From positions 1 to 20,358 of the IMG/VR virus record IMGVR_UViG_3300027733_001413: DNA of 20,358 nucleotides. One strand, 5' to 3'. Below are positions 14,291 to 20,358 of the stretch, in pieces. Positions within the stretch are counted from its first letter, which is position 1; each line of letters begins with the position of its first letter. The notes beneath the pieces were generated by a model, which did not search any database, was not told the DNA's origin, and worked only from the letters and a program-made list of their open reading frames with translations. The stretch comes from a virus. The position numbers were made by a program, and so were the translations under genes.

Positions 14291-14881
14291 ATGATAGATA
14301 TATTCCAAGAAGAAGAATTAGACCAACCAGAGGACTTAAAATCACAACCAGACATACTGGAGGAGTATAGGGTATGTAAAGATTGTTTAGTGTATAAACC
14401 TCTTAGTAAATTTCATAAGAACACACAAGGAAATAGAAATTATTATTATAAGAATTGTAAGCCTTGTTATTCAATTGCACAAAATAAAGGGAAACAAAAT
14501 CAAGATCCATTTGGTAGAATATATAGACCCAAACCAAATGAGTATTACAATGATTATCAAAAGGAAAAGACATTTGAATTGATGATTGCTCTTGGTTGGA
14601 TATTTGATGAGACAACAAATGTATGGAACAAACCTGGTATTAAAGAAGATGGAAAGTTCCTCAACGTAGTACCTGGCATAAAGAAACCACATAAAAGAAT
14701 TAATTGGTCAAATACACCATATGTATATAATAATTTAATGAAGAATATAGAACAAATATTACAATATAGAGAAGATGGAATGTCTTTTGATGATTTAGAA
14801 CATATTTATGATTGTTCCCACACCACAATAAGGAAGGCAATACACGACTATAATTATGAAAAGAAAAGAAGAACACATTGA
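14291..14881 (+). CDS. Zinc-ribbon and HTH DNA-binding protein
   Basis: From the ATG at 14291 the protein has 196 residues. A TTG start nine codons earlier would lie inside the terminator hairpin, so I prefer the ATG, which follows CTATTTATAGAT. Residues 29-59 hold Cys29-x2-Cys32 and Cys56-x2-Cys59 with 'KPLSKFHKNTQG' between, the zinc-binding pattern seen at the N-terminus of endonuclease VII-like and other phage HNH-related proteins. I do not see a complete HNH active site. Residues about 155-190 ('YREDGMSFDDLEHIYDCSHT', then 'TIRKAIHDY') form a helix-turn-helix like those of resolvases. The middle is Tyr/Trp/Pro-rich. It probably binds DNA, as nuclease, regulator or small-terminase helper; which one is not clear. 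Its 3' end overlaps the next gene by 26 bases. Confidence 0.6.
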   Translation: MIDIFQEEELDQPEDLKSQPDILEEYRVCKDCLVYKPLSKFHKNTQGNRNYYYKNCKPCYSIAQNKGKQNQDPFGRIYRPKPNEYYNDYQKEKTFELMIALGWIFDETTNVWNKPGIKEDGKFLNVVPGIKKPHKRINWSNTPYVYNNLMKNIEQILQYREDGMSFDDLEHIYDCSHTTIRKAIHDYNYEKKRRTH

Positions 14882-15125
14882 ATTGGGGTGGATTGATGTT
14901 CCAATTAACTATTTCAAATTAGGTGATGATGTTAAGAAAGTTTTATGTAATAAATTGATTGATGTATTGTATGAAAATATTGATAGGGATTTAGATCCAG
15001 AAATAAACCGTATTACATTCTTAGATGAAGTATTAGAAAGTAGTATAATTACAAATGAACAACTCGAGCAATATGTTATTTGCCAGGTCTTGTTGGATTG
15101 TAGAAAGAACTTACATGAAGATTGA
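14856..15125 (+). CDS. Small acidic hypothetical protein
   Basis: The protein has 89 residues, is acidic and looks helical, with Cys31, Cys75 and Cys81 spread through it. Key text: 'WIDVPINYFKLGDDVKKVLC' and 'RITFLDEVLESSIITNEQ'. I do not recognise the family. It begins 26 bases inside the zinc-ribbon gene and ends 11 bases inside the sigma-like gene, so it is translated as part of a tightly packed operon. The large overlaps on both sides and preserved frame argue that it is a true gene. A partner of the neighbouring DNA-binding or sigma-like protein is a reasonable guess, but nothing in the sequence proves it. Confidence 0.55.
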   Translation: MKRKEEHIELGWIDVPINYFKLGDDVKKVLCNKLIDVLYENIDRDLDPEINRITFLDEVLESSIITNEQLEQYVICQVLLDCRKNLHED

Positions 15126-15633
15126 AATAGATCAGTACATAAATAAGAATTACTACAAGTTATTAATAATAGCAAAGAAATATACCAAGAATGATGATTG
15201 GGCTTCAGAATTGTTGCACGAGGTTATACTTCAACTTTATGATAAAAAAGATTATAATAACATAAGAACGGATGATGAGAGTCTAAAGTTTTATATTGTA
15301 AAAATGATTATGGTGAATTGGTGTTATCCATCCTCACCATTCTATAAGAAATATAAAAAAGAAAACTTCACCCACGTTGAATTGAATGATGCGGTTCACA
15401 TATTAAAGGATGAAACGGAGATGGATGAACATAGATTTATGGATATAATGGAACAAGAGTTTCAGGATCAATCATGGTTTTTGAAGCATATCTTCGAGTT
15501 GTACCTTATTAAAGGATCATTAAAGAAGGTGGCAATTGAAACGACAATATCATTACCATCAATAGGAAGATATATTAAAGAGACAAGGACACAAGTTAAA
15601 TTAAATACATTTAAAAGATATAACAATGAGTAG
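15115..15633 (+). CDS. Sigma-70/ECF-like RNA polymerase sigma factor
   Basis: The protein has 172 residues from the ATG at 15115. The frame is open 20 codons further up, but an earlier start would lengthen the overlap with the previous gene from 11 to 71 bases. Residues about 10-80 resemble sigma region 2: 'YYKLLIIAKKYTKNDDWASE' followed by 'LLHEVILQLYDK' and a helix 'LKFYIVKMIMVNW'. Residues about 115-165 resemble region 4, with a helix-turn-helix 'KKVAIETTISLPSIGRYIKE'. Sigma region 4 binds the -35 element and region 2 melts the -10. Similar short proteins are found near the terminase in Bacteroidota phages. I infer that it redirects host polymerase to phage promoters, perhaps the TATATTTATA elements. 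It is diverged, so binding could also be to another target. Confidence 0.6.
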   Translation: MKIEIDQYINKNYYKLLIIAKKYTKNDDWASELLHEVILQLYDKKDYNNIRTDDESLKFYIVKMIMVNWCYPSSPFYKKYKKENFTHVELNDAVHILKDETEMDEHRFMDIMEQEFQDQSWFLKHIFELYLIKGSLKKVAIETTISLPSIGRYIKETRTQVKLNTFKRYNNE

Positions 15634-15859
15634 CTCAGCATATAGAAGAACAAAAAGAAAGTTTGAAAGAGATAGAAGATTGGGAAAATTGGGAAGATAT
15701 GTTGAACCCGTTGAATCCAAGGTGATAAATTCGTGGGGAGAAAGAGAATTAGATTTACCAACTCCAAATGATGTTGAAGAATATATATTAGATAAGACAA
15801 GAGAACTAAGGATGGAATATAAACCAATTAAAATAGAAAAAAATGGGTTGCAATTGTAA
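15626..15859 (+). CDS. Small basic hypothetical protein
   Basis: The protein has 77 residues. The N-terminal 25 residues are strongly basic ('SAYRRTKRKFERDRRLGKLG'), and the rest is acidic and helical with 'DVEEYILDKTRELRMEYKPI'. The basic arm suggests nucleic acid or ribosome contact, but no family is recognised. It starts 8 bases inside the sigma-like gene (ATGAGTAG) and ends 17 bases inside the next gene, so it is part of the same translationally coupled string. Packing of this kind, with frames changing at each junction, is strong support for it being translated. Confidence 0.55.
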   Translation: MSSSAYRRTKRKFERDRRLGKLGRYVEPVESKVINSWGERELDLPTPNDVEEYILDKTRELRMEYKPIKIEKNGLQL

Positions 15860-16052
15860 GAAACCAGAACCAAAAGCAGTAATACCATCAATAGAATCAG
15901 TACACAGTATGGATAATATAGATGAGTTTTTTATACCAGACACACCTGATGGATTATTGGCGAGGGAATTAAATAAATGGAATGAAGAAGAACATAAAAA
16001 ACTAATGGACTTATTAAAAGACGAGGATGAATATCCTCTAATACATGATTAA
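15843..16052 (+). CDS. Small Cys-pair acidic protein
   Basis: The protein has 69 residues and begins MGCNCKKPEPK. Cys3-x-Cys5 lies at the very N-terminus with Lys behind it, and the remainder is acidic and helical ('LARELNKWNEEEHKKLMDLL'). Openings of this type recur in small proteins of Bacteroidota phage operons; the function is unknown. The two close Cys could bind a metal with a partner, or the Gly2 could be modified, which are both guesses. It overlaps the gene before by 17 bases and ends 9 bases before the methyltransferase gene. Confidence 0.55.
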   Translation: MGCNCKKPEPKAVIPSIESVHSMDNIDEFFIPDTPDGLLARELNKWNEEEHKKLMDLLKDEDEYPLIHD

Positions 16053-16061
16053 AATAGATAT

Positions 16062-17489
16062 ATGATAGATTTAAGATTAGGAGATTGTTTAGAGGTATTA
16101 AAAACTATACCAGATAATTCAGTAGATAGTATTGTAACGGATCCACCATATCATTTAACATCAATTGTTAAAAGGTTTGGTAAAGAAGGTTCAGCGCCAG
16201 CACAATATGGAACTGATGGTGCGTTCAGTAGAGCATCAAAAGGATTTATGGGAAAGACTTGGGATGGTGGTGATATAGCACAACGTCCTGATGTATGGAT
16301 AGAATGTCTAAGGGTATTAAAACCTGGTGGTCATATGGTTGCGTTCAGTGGTAGTAGAACCTATCATAGAATGGCTGTGGCAATTGAAGACGCAGGGTTT
16401 GAGATAAGGGACCAGATTATGTGGGTGTATGGTTCAGGGTTTCCTAAATCACATAACATCGGTAAGGCGGTGGATAAATTACAAGGGAATGATAGGGAGG
16501 TTGTTGGTATAGAAAAAACATCATATAAAGTTAATAATACCGCAGCAAATTCAAATTGTATTGAAGGTTCAATTAATGGTGACTTTTCAAAACAAGTTGA
16601 TGAAAATGGTTATAGAGTTAAAGTAATTGAAAAAGGTAATAGTGAATGGGAAGGATGGGGAACGGCGTTAAAACCATCCCACGAACCAATCGTTATGGCA
16701 CGGAAACCATTAAGTGAAAAGACTGTGGCGGAGAATGTATTACGATGGGGAACGGGTGGATTAAATATAGATGAGAGTAGGATACCAGGTATTGACCCTG
16801 CTAACGCTAAAAGAATAGGTAGAAGTTATAAAACAGATGAAAGTAATTTAGGTAATTCATATAACTTATCAAATGAAAAATATAGGGATAATATTACGGT
16901 TAAGGTTGGTGGTAATTTAGAAGGTAGATGGCCAGCAAACATCATATTTGACGAAGAGGCGGGACAAGTATTAGACCAACAATCGGGGATTAGTACAGGT
17001 AAGGTTGGTATGACCCAACAATCAAGTCCTAAAAATCTATATGAAGGATTTAAATCAAAAGGGGACACAAAAGTAAATGATGGTAAAACTGATAAAGGTG
17101 GTGCGAGTAGGTTTTTCTATTGTCCCAAGGCGTCCAAGAAAGATAGAGATGAAGGGTTAGATGGATTTGAGAATAGACCATCACAACTTAATTCAGGTGG
17201 AATAGGAAGAAAAATTAGTGTAGAGAAAAGATTAATAGAGAATGGTGAGAACGCACCAACTATGAAGAACAATCACCCAACAGTTAAACCAACAGCACTA
17301 ATGTTATACCTAATTAAATTAGTAACACCAGTTAATGGAACCGTATTAGATTGTTTCCTTGGTAGTGGTTCAACAGGTAAAGCAGCAATCAGGGGTGGAT
17401 TTGATTTTATTGGAATTGAGAAGGAAGAAGAATATTTAAAGATAGCTGAAGCAAGAATAAACAATGAATTAATATGGAAAAAGAATTAA
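16062..17489 (+). CDS. DNA adenine or N4-cytosine methyltransferase, beta class
   Basis: The protein has 475 residues and transfers a methyl group from S-adenosylmethionine to an amino group of A or C in DNA. The catalytic motif IV, 'TDPPYH', is at residues 26-31 and the SAM-binding motif I, 'DCFLGSGSTGKAA', at 430-442, preceded by 'NHPTVKP' (404-410). The order IV before I is that of beta-class N6/N4 methyltransferases. The middle, about 130-400, is long and Gly/Asn/Lys-rich and probably holds the target-recognition part. No restriction endonuclease gene is beside it, so it is an orphan enzyme that may protect phage DNA from host restriction or mark it for packaging; the latter is suggested by its place just before the terminase genes. 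All motifs look intact. The ATG follows AGATAT. It overlaps the next gene by 16 bases. Confidence 0.9.
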   Translation: MIDLRLGDCLEVLKTIPDNSVDSIVTDPPYHLTSIVKRFGKEGSAPAQYGTDGAFSRASKGFMGKTWDGGDIAQRPDVWIECLRVLKPGGHMVAFSGSRTYHRMAVAIEDAGFEIRDQIMWVYGSGFPKSHNIGKAVDKLQGNDREVVGIEKTSYKVNNTAANSNCIEGSINGDFSKQVDENGYRVKVIEKGNSEWEGWGTALKPSHEPIVMARKPLSEKTVAENVLRWGTGGLNIDESRIPGIDPANAKRIGRSYKTDESNLGNSYNLSNEKYRDNITVKVGGNLEGRWPANIIFDEEAGQVLDQQSGISTGKVGMTQQSSPKNLYEGFKSKGDTKVNDGKTDKGGASRFFYCPKASKKDRDEGLDGFENRPSQLNSGGIGRKISVEKRLIENGENAPTMKNNHPTVKPTALMLYLIKLVTPVNGTVLDCFLGSGSTGKAAIRGGFDFIGIEKEEEYLKIAEARINNELIWKKN

Positions 17490-17797
17490 AAGATAAAATT
17501 AATAGTTTAAAGTCAGATGGTAAGAAGAAGAAAGGTTGTACATCTTGTAAGAAGAAAAAACCTATAACAGAACTACCACCAATTATTGAGGATGAAGATT
17601 ATATCCCATATATCCCAACAATGGATGAGATTAAACTTGCTTATGTTGAATTGAATAGAAAAGATAATTCTAAACGACAGTTTGTAAATAAGGTATATAA
17701 TTTCTTATTTAATGAGGATTTTGACTGGGGATGTATGTCTTGTGCAAACTCTCAAGCAAATAAGTTAAAAATATATATTACAGAAAATTTTAAATAA
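17474..17797 (+). CDS. Small two-Cys-pair protein, possible zinc ribbon
   Basis: The protein has 107 residues. A Lys-rich start leads to Cys22-x2-Cys25 in 'KGCTSCKKKKP', then an acidic Pro/Tyr/Ile segment 'PPIIEDEDYIPYIP', a helical part, and Cys87-x2-Cys90 in 'WGCMSCANSQ'. Two CxxC knuckles 60 residues apart could form one zinc site. Similar small 'CTSCKKK' proteins occur in Bacteroidota phages without known function. The gene starts inside the methyltransferase gene and ends 6 bases before the small terminase gene, so a role in DNA modification or packaging is possible. This is inference from position. Confidence 0.6.
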   Translation: MEKELKDKINSLKSDGKKKKGCTSCKKKKPITELPPIIEDEDYIPYIPTMDEIKLAYVELNRKDNSKRQFVNKVYNFLFNEDFDWGCMSCANSQANKLKIYITENFK

Positions 17798-17803
17798 AAT
17801 ATT

Positions 17804-18202
17804 ATGGCTAAAGCAGGAAGAAAAACCGATGAGTTGGAATTTGAAGCAAGAATGAGTAGAGTATATGAAATGATGTTATACGAACATTTGGGTTATAATG
17901 AGTTTGCTGAACGAGCATCAAAAGAATTTGGTGTGTCTGTTCGTCAAGGTGAGAACCTATGGGCGGAAGCAAGAAAAAGATTAAAGGAAAGATATACTCA
18001 AAACCAAGAGGAGATATTAGAAAATCATTTAAACCAACTATATGACTTACTTAAAAGATGCAGAGAAGACAGAAATAAAAGAGTTGAAAGAGAAGTTCTT
18101 GCGGATATTGCAAAAATACATTCTTTGGAAGGTACGAAGAAGATTGATATTACTTCGAACGGAAATGAAATAAACTTGAACATTGTATTAGACAGGGATT
18201 AA
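17804..18202 (+). CDS. terS: Terminase small subunit
   Basis: The protein has 132 residues. The N-terminus 'MAKAGRKTDELEFEARMSRV' and residues about 17-60 with 'HLGYNEFAERASKEFGVSVR' form a helix-turn-helix of the kind that recognises the packaging site. Residues about 60-112 are a long charged helix for oligomerisation ('RLKERYTQNQEEILENHLNQ'), and the C-terminal 'TKKIDITSNGNEINLNIVLD' matches the beta-strand end of small terminases, which contacts the large subunit. It forms a ring that selects phage DNA and regulates the large subunit. The large terminase follows after one intervening gene. Length is normal for the family. Confidence 0.75.
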   Translation: MAKAGRKTDELEFEARMSRVYEMMLYEHLGYNEFAERASKEFGVSVRQGENLWAEARKRLKERYTQNQEEILENHLNQLYDLLKRCREDRNKRVEREVLADIAKIHSLEGTKKIDITSNGNEINLNIVLDRD

Positions 18203-18227
18203 GCCTGTAAAATTTCGTTTTTGACCT

Positions 18228-18776
18228 ATGAACACTGAATATTATAGAAGTAAAGATAAGGACGAGTATTACACACCATCAATATTGGTTGAACCAATCT
18301 TACAATTTATTAAACCGAATAGTATTGTGTGGTGTCCATTTGATAAATTTGAATCAGAGTTTGTACAACAAATAATCAAACAGGGTCATAAAGTGATTTA
18401 CGGACACATAGAAGATGGTTATGACTTTTTTGAGTATGAACCTACATACTATGATTGTGTGGTCTCAAATCCACCCTTCACTCGTAAGTTAGAAGTATTG
18501 GATAGATTATATAAATTGGGGAAACCATTTGCAATGATATTAGGTCTACCAATATTAAATTACCAAGAGGTAGGTCAATTCTTTTTGGATAAGGACTTAC
18601 AATTATTAATAGTGGATAAGAAAGTTTCATTTGATGGGAACACATCATCATTCAATAACTCTTACTTCTGTTCTAAATTCTTACCAAGGGATTTAATGTT
18701 TCATCACTTGGAACATAATAACTCTAATAAGAATTATAAACCATCATCATTATATGCCAGATATAAAATTAACTAA
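18228..18776 (+). CDS. Methyltransferase-like protein with NPPF motif and altered SAM motif
   Basis: The protein has 182 residues. It starts 'YYRSKDKDEYYTPSILVEPI' with the Thr-Pro often seen in N6-adenine methyltransferases. Motif IV is present as 'SNPPF' at residues 80-84. Where a FxGxG motif I would stand there is 'IVWCPFDKFESEF' (33-45), and 'GHIEDGYDFFEYEP' follows at 59-72, so the SAM pocket is not standard. This small, altered type recurs in phages of Bacteroidota and Firmicutes. It could be an active enzyme of an unusual type, or a DNA- or nucleotide-binding relic. It lies between the two terminase genes and overlaps the large one by 23 bases, which ties its expression to packaging. 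Confidence 0.65.
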   Translation: MNTEYYRSKDKDEYYTPSILVEPILQFIKPNSIVWCPFDKFESEFVQQIIKQGHKVIYGHIEDGYDFFEYEPTYYDCVVSNPPFTRKLEVLDRLYKLGKPFAMILGLPILNYQEVGQFFLDKDLQLLIVDKKVSFDGNTSSFNNSYFCSKFLPRDLMFHHLEHNNSNKNYKPSSLYARYKIN

Positions 18777-20082
18777 GAGACAAACCATCGCATGGGATTA
18801 TCTTATGGACAACACGACCAATGAATTAGTTTTTGGGGGAAGTGCTGGTGGTGGGAAGAGTATGTTAGCGTGTTTATGGTTAATGACGATGTGTTTAAAG
18901 TACAAGGGGATAAGAACTTTACTTGGACGTACAACTTTATCATCTCTAAAACAAACGTCTCTAAACACCTTATTTGAGGTTTTAAAGATGAGTGGGATGG
19001 AAGCAGAAAAACATTATAACTATAACGGACAATCAAATACAATTACATTCTATAATGGTTCAGAAATTATCCTAAAGGATTTGGAAGCAAAACCATCTGA
19101 CCCAAACTTCGATAGTCTTGCGGGTATAGAGATTACTTGTGCGGTAATAGAAGAAAGTTCCCAAGTAACAAGGACGGCCTATAACATTGTTAAGTCCCGT
19201 CTAAGATTTAAATTGAACGAACACAATTTGATTGGCAAGATATTAATGACCACCAACCCATCACAGGGATTTATTAAGTCAGAGTTTTATATCCCTTATG
19301 TTGAAGAAAGATTGCCAGACAATATTAAGTTCATTCCAAGTCTACCACACGACAACCCACATTTACCAAAATCTTATTTGGATATGTTAAACTCATTACC
19401 ATCAGAACAACGCAAGAGATTGTTAATGGGTGATTGGAACTATAATGAATCGTTGGATGCTCTATACGATTTTGATAGTATAGCAGCATCATCATTTAAG
19501 TTTGCTCCAAACCCATCAGATAAGAAATATATATGTATTGACGTTGCTCGTTTCGGTGGTGATAGTACAGTTATATCAATTTGGGTGGGATTAACTATTG
19601 TAGAAATAATAAGATATAATAAGATAGACGGAGACACATTGTATAATCATATAAGAGATTTAATATCCAAACATGGAATCCATCCATCTCAAGTCATAGC
19701 AGATAGTGATGGAGTAGGAGGTTTCCTTGTAGACAGATTAAGATGTACATCATTTGTAAACAACTCAAGACCATTACACGAACAGAACTTCACCAACTTA
19801 AAGTCTCAATGTTATGTTAAACTATCAGACCTATTCAAGGATGGTAAGATTAGTATTAATGTATTAGATCCAGGTTTAGTGGATGAACTAACTCAACAAC
19901 TATTAGCAATCAAACTAAAGGATGTAGAGAAAGATGGTAAGGTAGGTGTAATCGGAAAGGACGTAATGAAGAAGATGTTAGGGGTCAGTCCCGATATTGC
20001 TGATAGTATAATGTTAAGAATGTATTATGAGGTTAAGAATTTAAAATCAACAGGGCGTTATAGTATTGCCTTTGTGAGATAA
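18754..20082 (+). CDS. terL: Terminase large subunit
   Basis: The protein has 442 residues, the normal length. The ATPase part has Walker A 'GGSAGGGKS' at residues 28-36, Walker B ending in 'AVIEES' (130-135) with Glu as catalytic base, and the coupling motif 'MTTNPS' (165-170). The nuclease part, RNase H-like, has 'CIDVARFGGDS' with Asp263, 'ADSDGVGG' with Asp317 and Asp319, and 'SPDIADS' with Asp414 and Asp417. The enzyme cuts concatemeric DNA and pumps it through the portal into the prohead using ATP. The type resembles the PBSX/Terminase_6 group. The start is set by the ATG at 18754, inside the preceding gene's 3' end. All key residues are present. Confidence 0.93.
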   Translation: MPDIKLTKRQTIAWDYLMDNTTNELVFGGSAGGGKSMLACLWLMTMCLKYKGIRTLLGRTTLSSLKQTSLNTLFEVLKMSGMEAEKHYNYNGQSNTITFYNGSEIILKDLEAKPSDPNFDSLAGIEITCAVIEESSQVTRTAYNIVKSRLRFKLNEHNLIGKILMTTNPSQGFIKSEFYIPYVEERLPDNIKFIPSLPHDNPHLPKSYLDMLNSLPSEQRKRLLMGDWNYNESLDALYDFDSIAASSFKFAPNPSDKKYICIDVARFGGDSTVISIWVGLTIVEIIRYNKIDGDTLYNHIRDLISKHGIHPSQVIADSDGVGGFLVDRLRCTSFVNNSRPLHEQNFTNLKSQCYVKLSDLFKDGKISINVLDPGLVDELTQQLLAIKLKDVEKDGKVGVIGKDVMKKMLGVSPDIADSIMLRMYYEVKNLKSTGRYSIAFVR

Positions 20083-20100
20083 AAAGTGTATATTATTTAT

Positions 20101-20313
20101 ATGGAAATAGGACACAAACAAAACAAACTAACACTAATCAAACGTACAGGATATATTAAATCAGGTAAGAGATATTTTAAGACTGGTCTATTCCAATGTG
20201 ATTGTGGTAATGAGAAGATGATTATAGTACAGAATGTAGAAAGTAATAATACTAAATCGTGTGGATGTAATTACAAGATTAGTAATAAAGATAAAAGATA
20301 TGGTAGAAAATGA
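20101..20313 (+). CDS. Small zinc-ribbon protein, AP2/HNH-associated type
   Basis: From the ATG at 20101 the protein has 70 residues; a GTG five codons earlier is less likely because the ATG follows the A/T leader typical here. Residues about 35-62 contain 'FQCDCGNEKMI' and 'NTKSCGC', giving four Cys in the pattern CxCG...SCGC. This zinc ribbon is known from the N-terminus of phage AP2-domain and HNH homing endonucleases, where 'LTLIKRTG' type openings are also usual. Here the nuclease or AP2 part is missing, so it may be a stand-alone DNA-binding protein or a remnant of a homing endonuclease that inserted next to the terminase gene. The stop overlaps the next start (ATGA). Confidence 0.6.
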   Translation: MEIGHKQNKLTLIKRTGYIKSGKRYFKTGLFQCDCGNEKMIIVQNVESNNTKSCGCNYKISNKDKRYGRK

Positions 20314-20358
20314 TAGAATTTAATTTATATGGAAAAGATTATGAGATAAAAGAATATC
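20310..20358 (+). CDS. Start of a further gene, cut by the window end
   Basis: An open frame starts with ATG at 20310, overlapping the previous stop as ATGA, and runs 16 codons (MIEFNLYGKDYEIKEY) to the end of the window. The ATGA junction and the amino-acid content suggest a real gene in the same operon. Nothing can be said about function from so few residues. Confidence 0.45.
   Translation, partial: MIEFNLYGKDYEIKEY

Noticed and set aside
15055-15114. Earlier ATG for the sigma-like protein
   Set aside because: It would lengthen the overlap with the preceding gene to 71 bases, and the extra residues do not look like sigma region 2; the ATG at 15115 gives an 11-base overlap like its neighbours.
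15468-15891. Two reverse-strand frames of 119 and 96 residues opposite the sigma-like and small basic genes
   Set aside because: They are Leu/Tyr/Phe-rich mirror frames of coding DNA and overlap each other and the supported forward genes.
20086-20100. GTG start for the zinc-ribbon protein
   Set aside because: The ATG at 20101 follows a TATTATTTAT leader like other starts here and keeps the family's usual beginning.

Overview
This window is a late-gene stretch of a tailed double-stranded DNA phage (or prophage). The host is probably a member of the Bacteroidota. That rests on the AT-rich composition (by eye about one third GC), the lack of Shine-Dalgarno sites before almost every gene (starts follow A/T-only leaders), a perfect Bacteroidota-type -7 element (TAnnTTTG) before the only reverse-strand operon, and proteins that resemble Bacteroidota phage families. 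No host gene, tRNA, integrase or insertion sequence is visible. Both ends of the window cut through genes.

Block 1 (1-5013) is tail and host contact. It holds the 3' part of a delta-60 repeat protein, a Pro/Thr-linked modular surface protein, a tail tape measure protein, and a 40-residue basic protein. Block 2 (5028-12460) is head and neck: an XkdF-type prohead protease fused to several extra domains including a HAD-like one, a scaffold-like protein, the major capsid protein, a probable tail tube protein, a beta-rich small protein, the portal, a head-tail adaptor, a DUF5856-like protein and a small DQ/SQW-motif protein. Intrinsic terminators follow the capsid gene, the tail tube gene and the end of the block, so the two most abundant virion proteins seem to be insulated transcription units.

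Block 3 (12461-13974) is the control region. It contains a gene-poor 407-bp stretch with two tandem perfect DnaA boxes spaced 11 bp apart, a reverse-strand terminator, and a 10-bp inverted repeat enclosing a 47-nt loop. Next come two reverse-strand genes, one with a predicted winged-helix fold. A 364-bp divergent spacer follows, with a G7-ACTA-G7 tract, a GGTTGT/ACAACC hairpin and a 14-bp perfect palindrome framed by a second pair of inverted arms.

Block 4 (13975-20358) is a tightly overlapping forward operon: a small unknown protein, a zinc-ribbon/HTH protein, a small unknown, a sigma-factor-like protein, two small proteins, a beta-class DNA methyltransferase, a Cys-pair protein, the small terminase, a degenerate methyltransferase-like protein, the large terminase, a zinc-ribbon protein, and the start of another gene.

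How they fit together: the sigma-like protein may direct late transcription from recurring TATATTTATA elements that precede several structural genes. The winged-helix protein is the natural candidate switch regulator acting in the divergent spacer. The terminase packages DNA through the portal into a prohead built from capsid, scaffold and protease. The gene order (tape measure, protease, capsid, tail tube, portal, terminase) is shuffled relative to the usual terminase-portal-protease-capsid-tail order, although nearly everything is on one strand. The least explained parts are the DnaA-box/inverted-repeat region and the G-rich, palindrome-rich leader.
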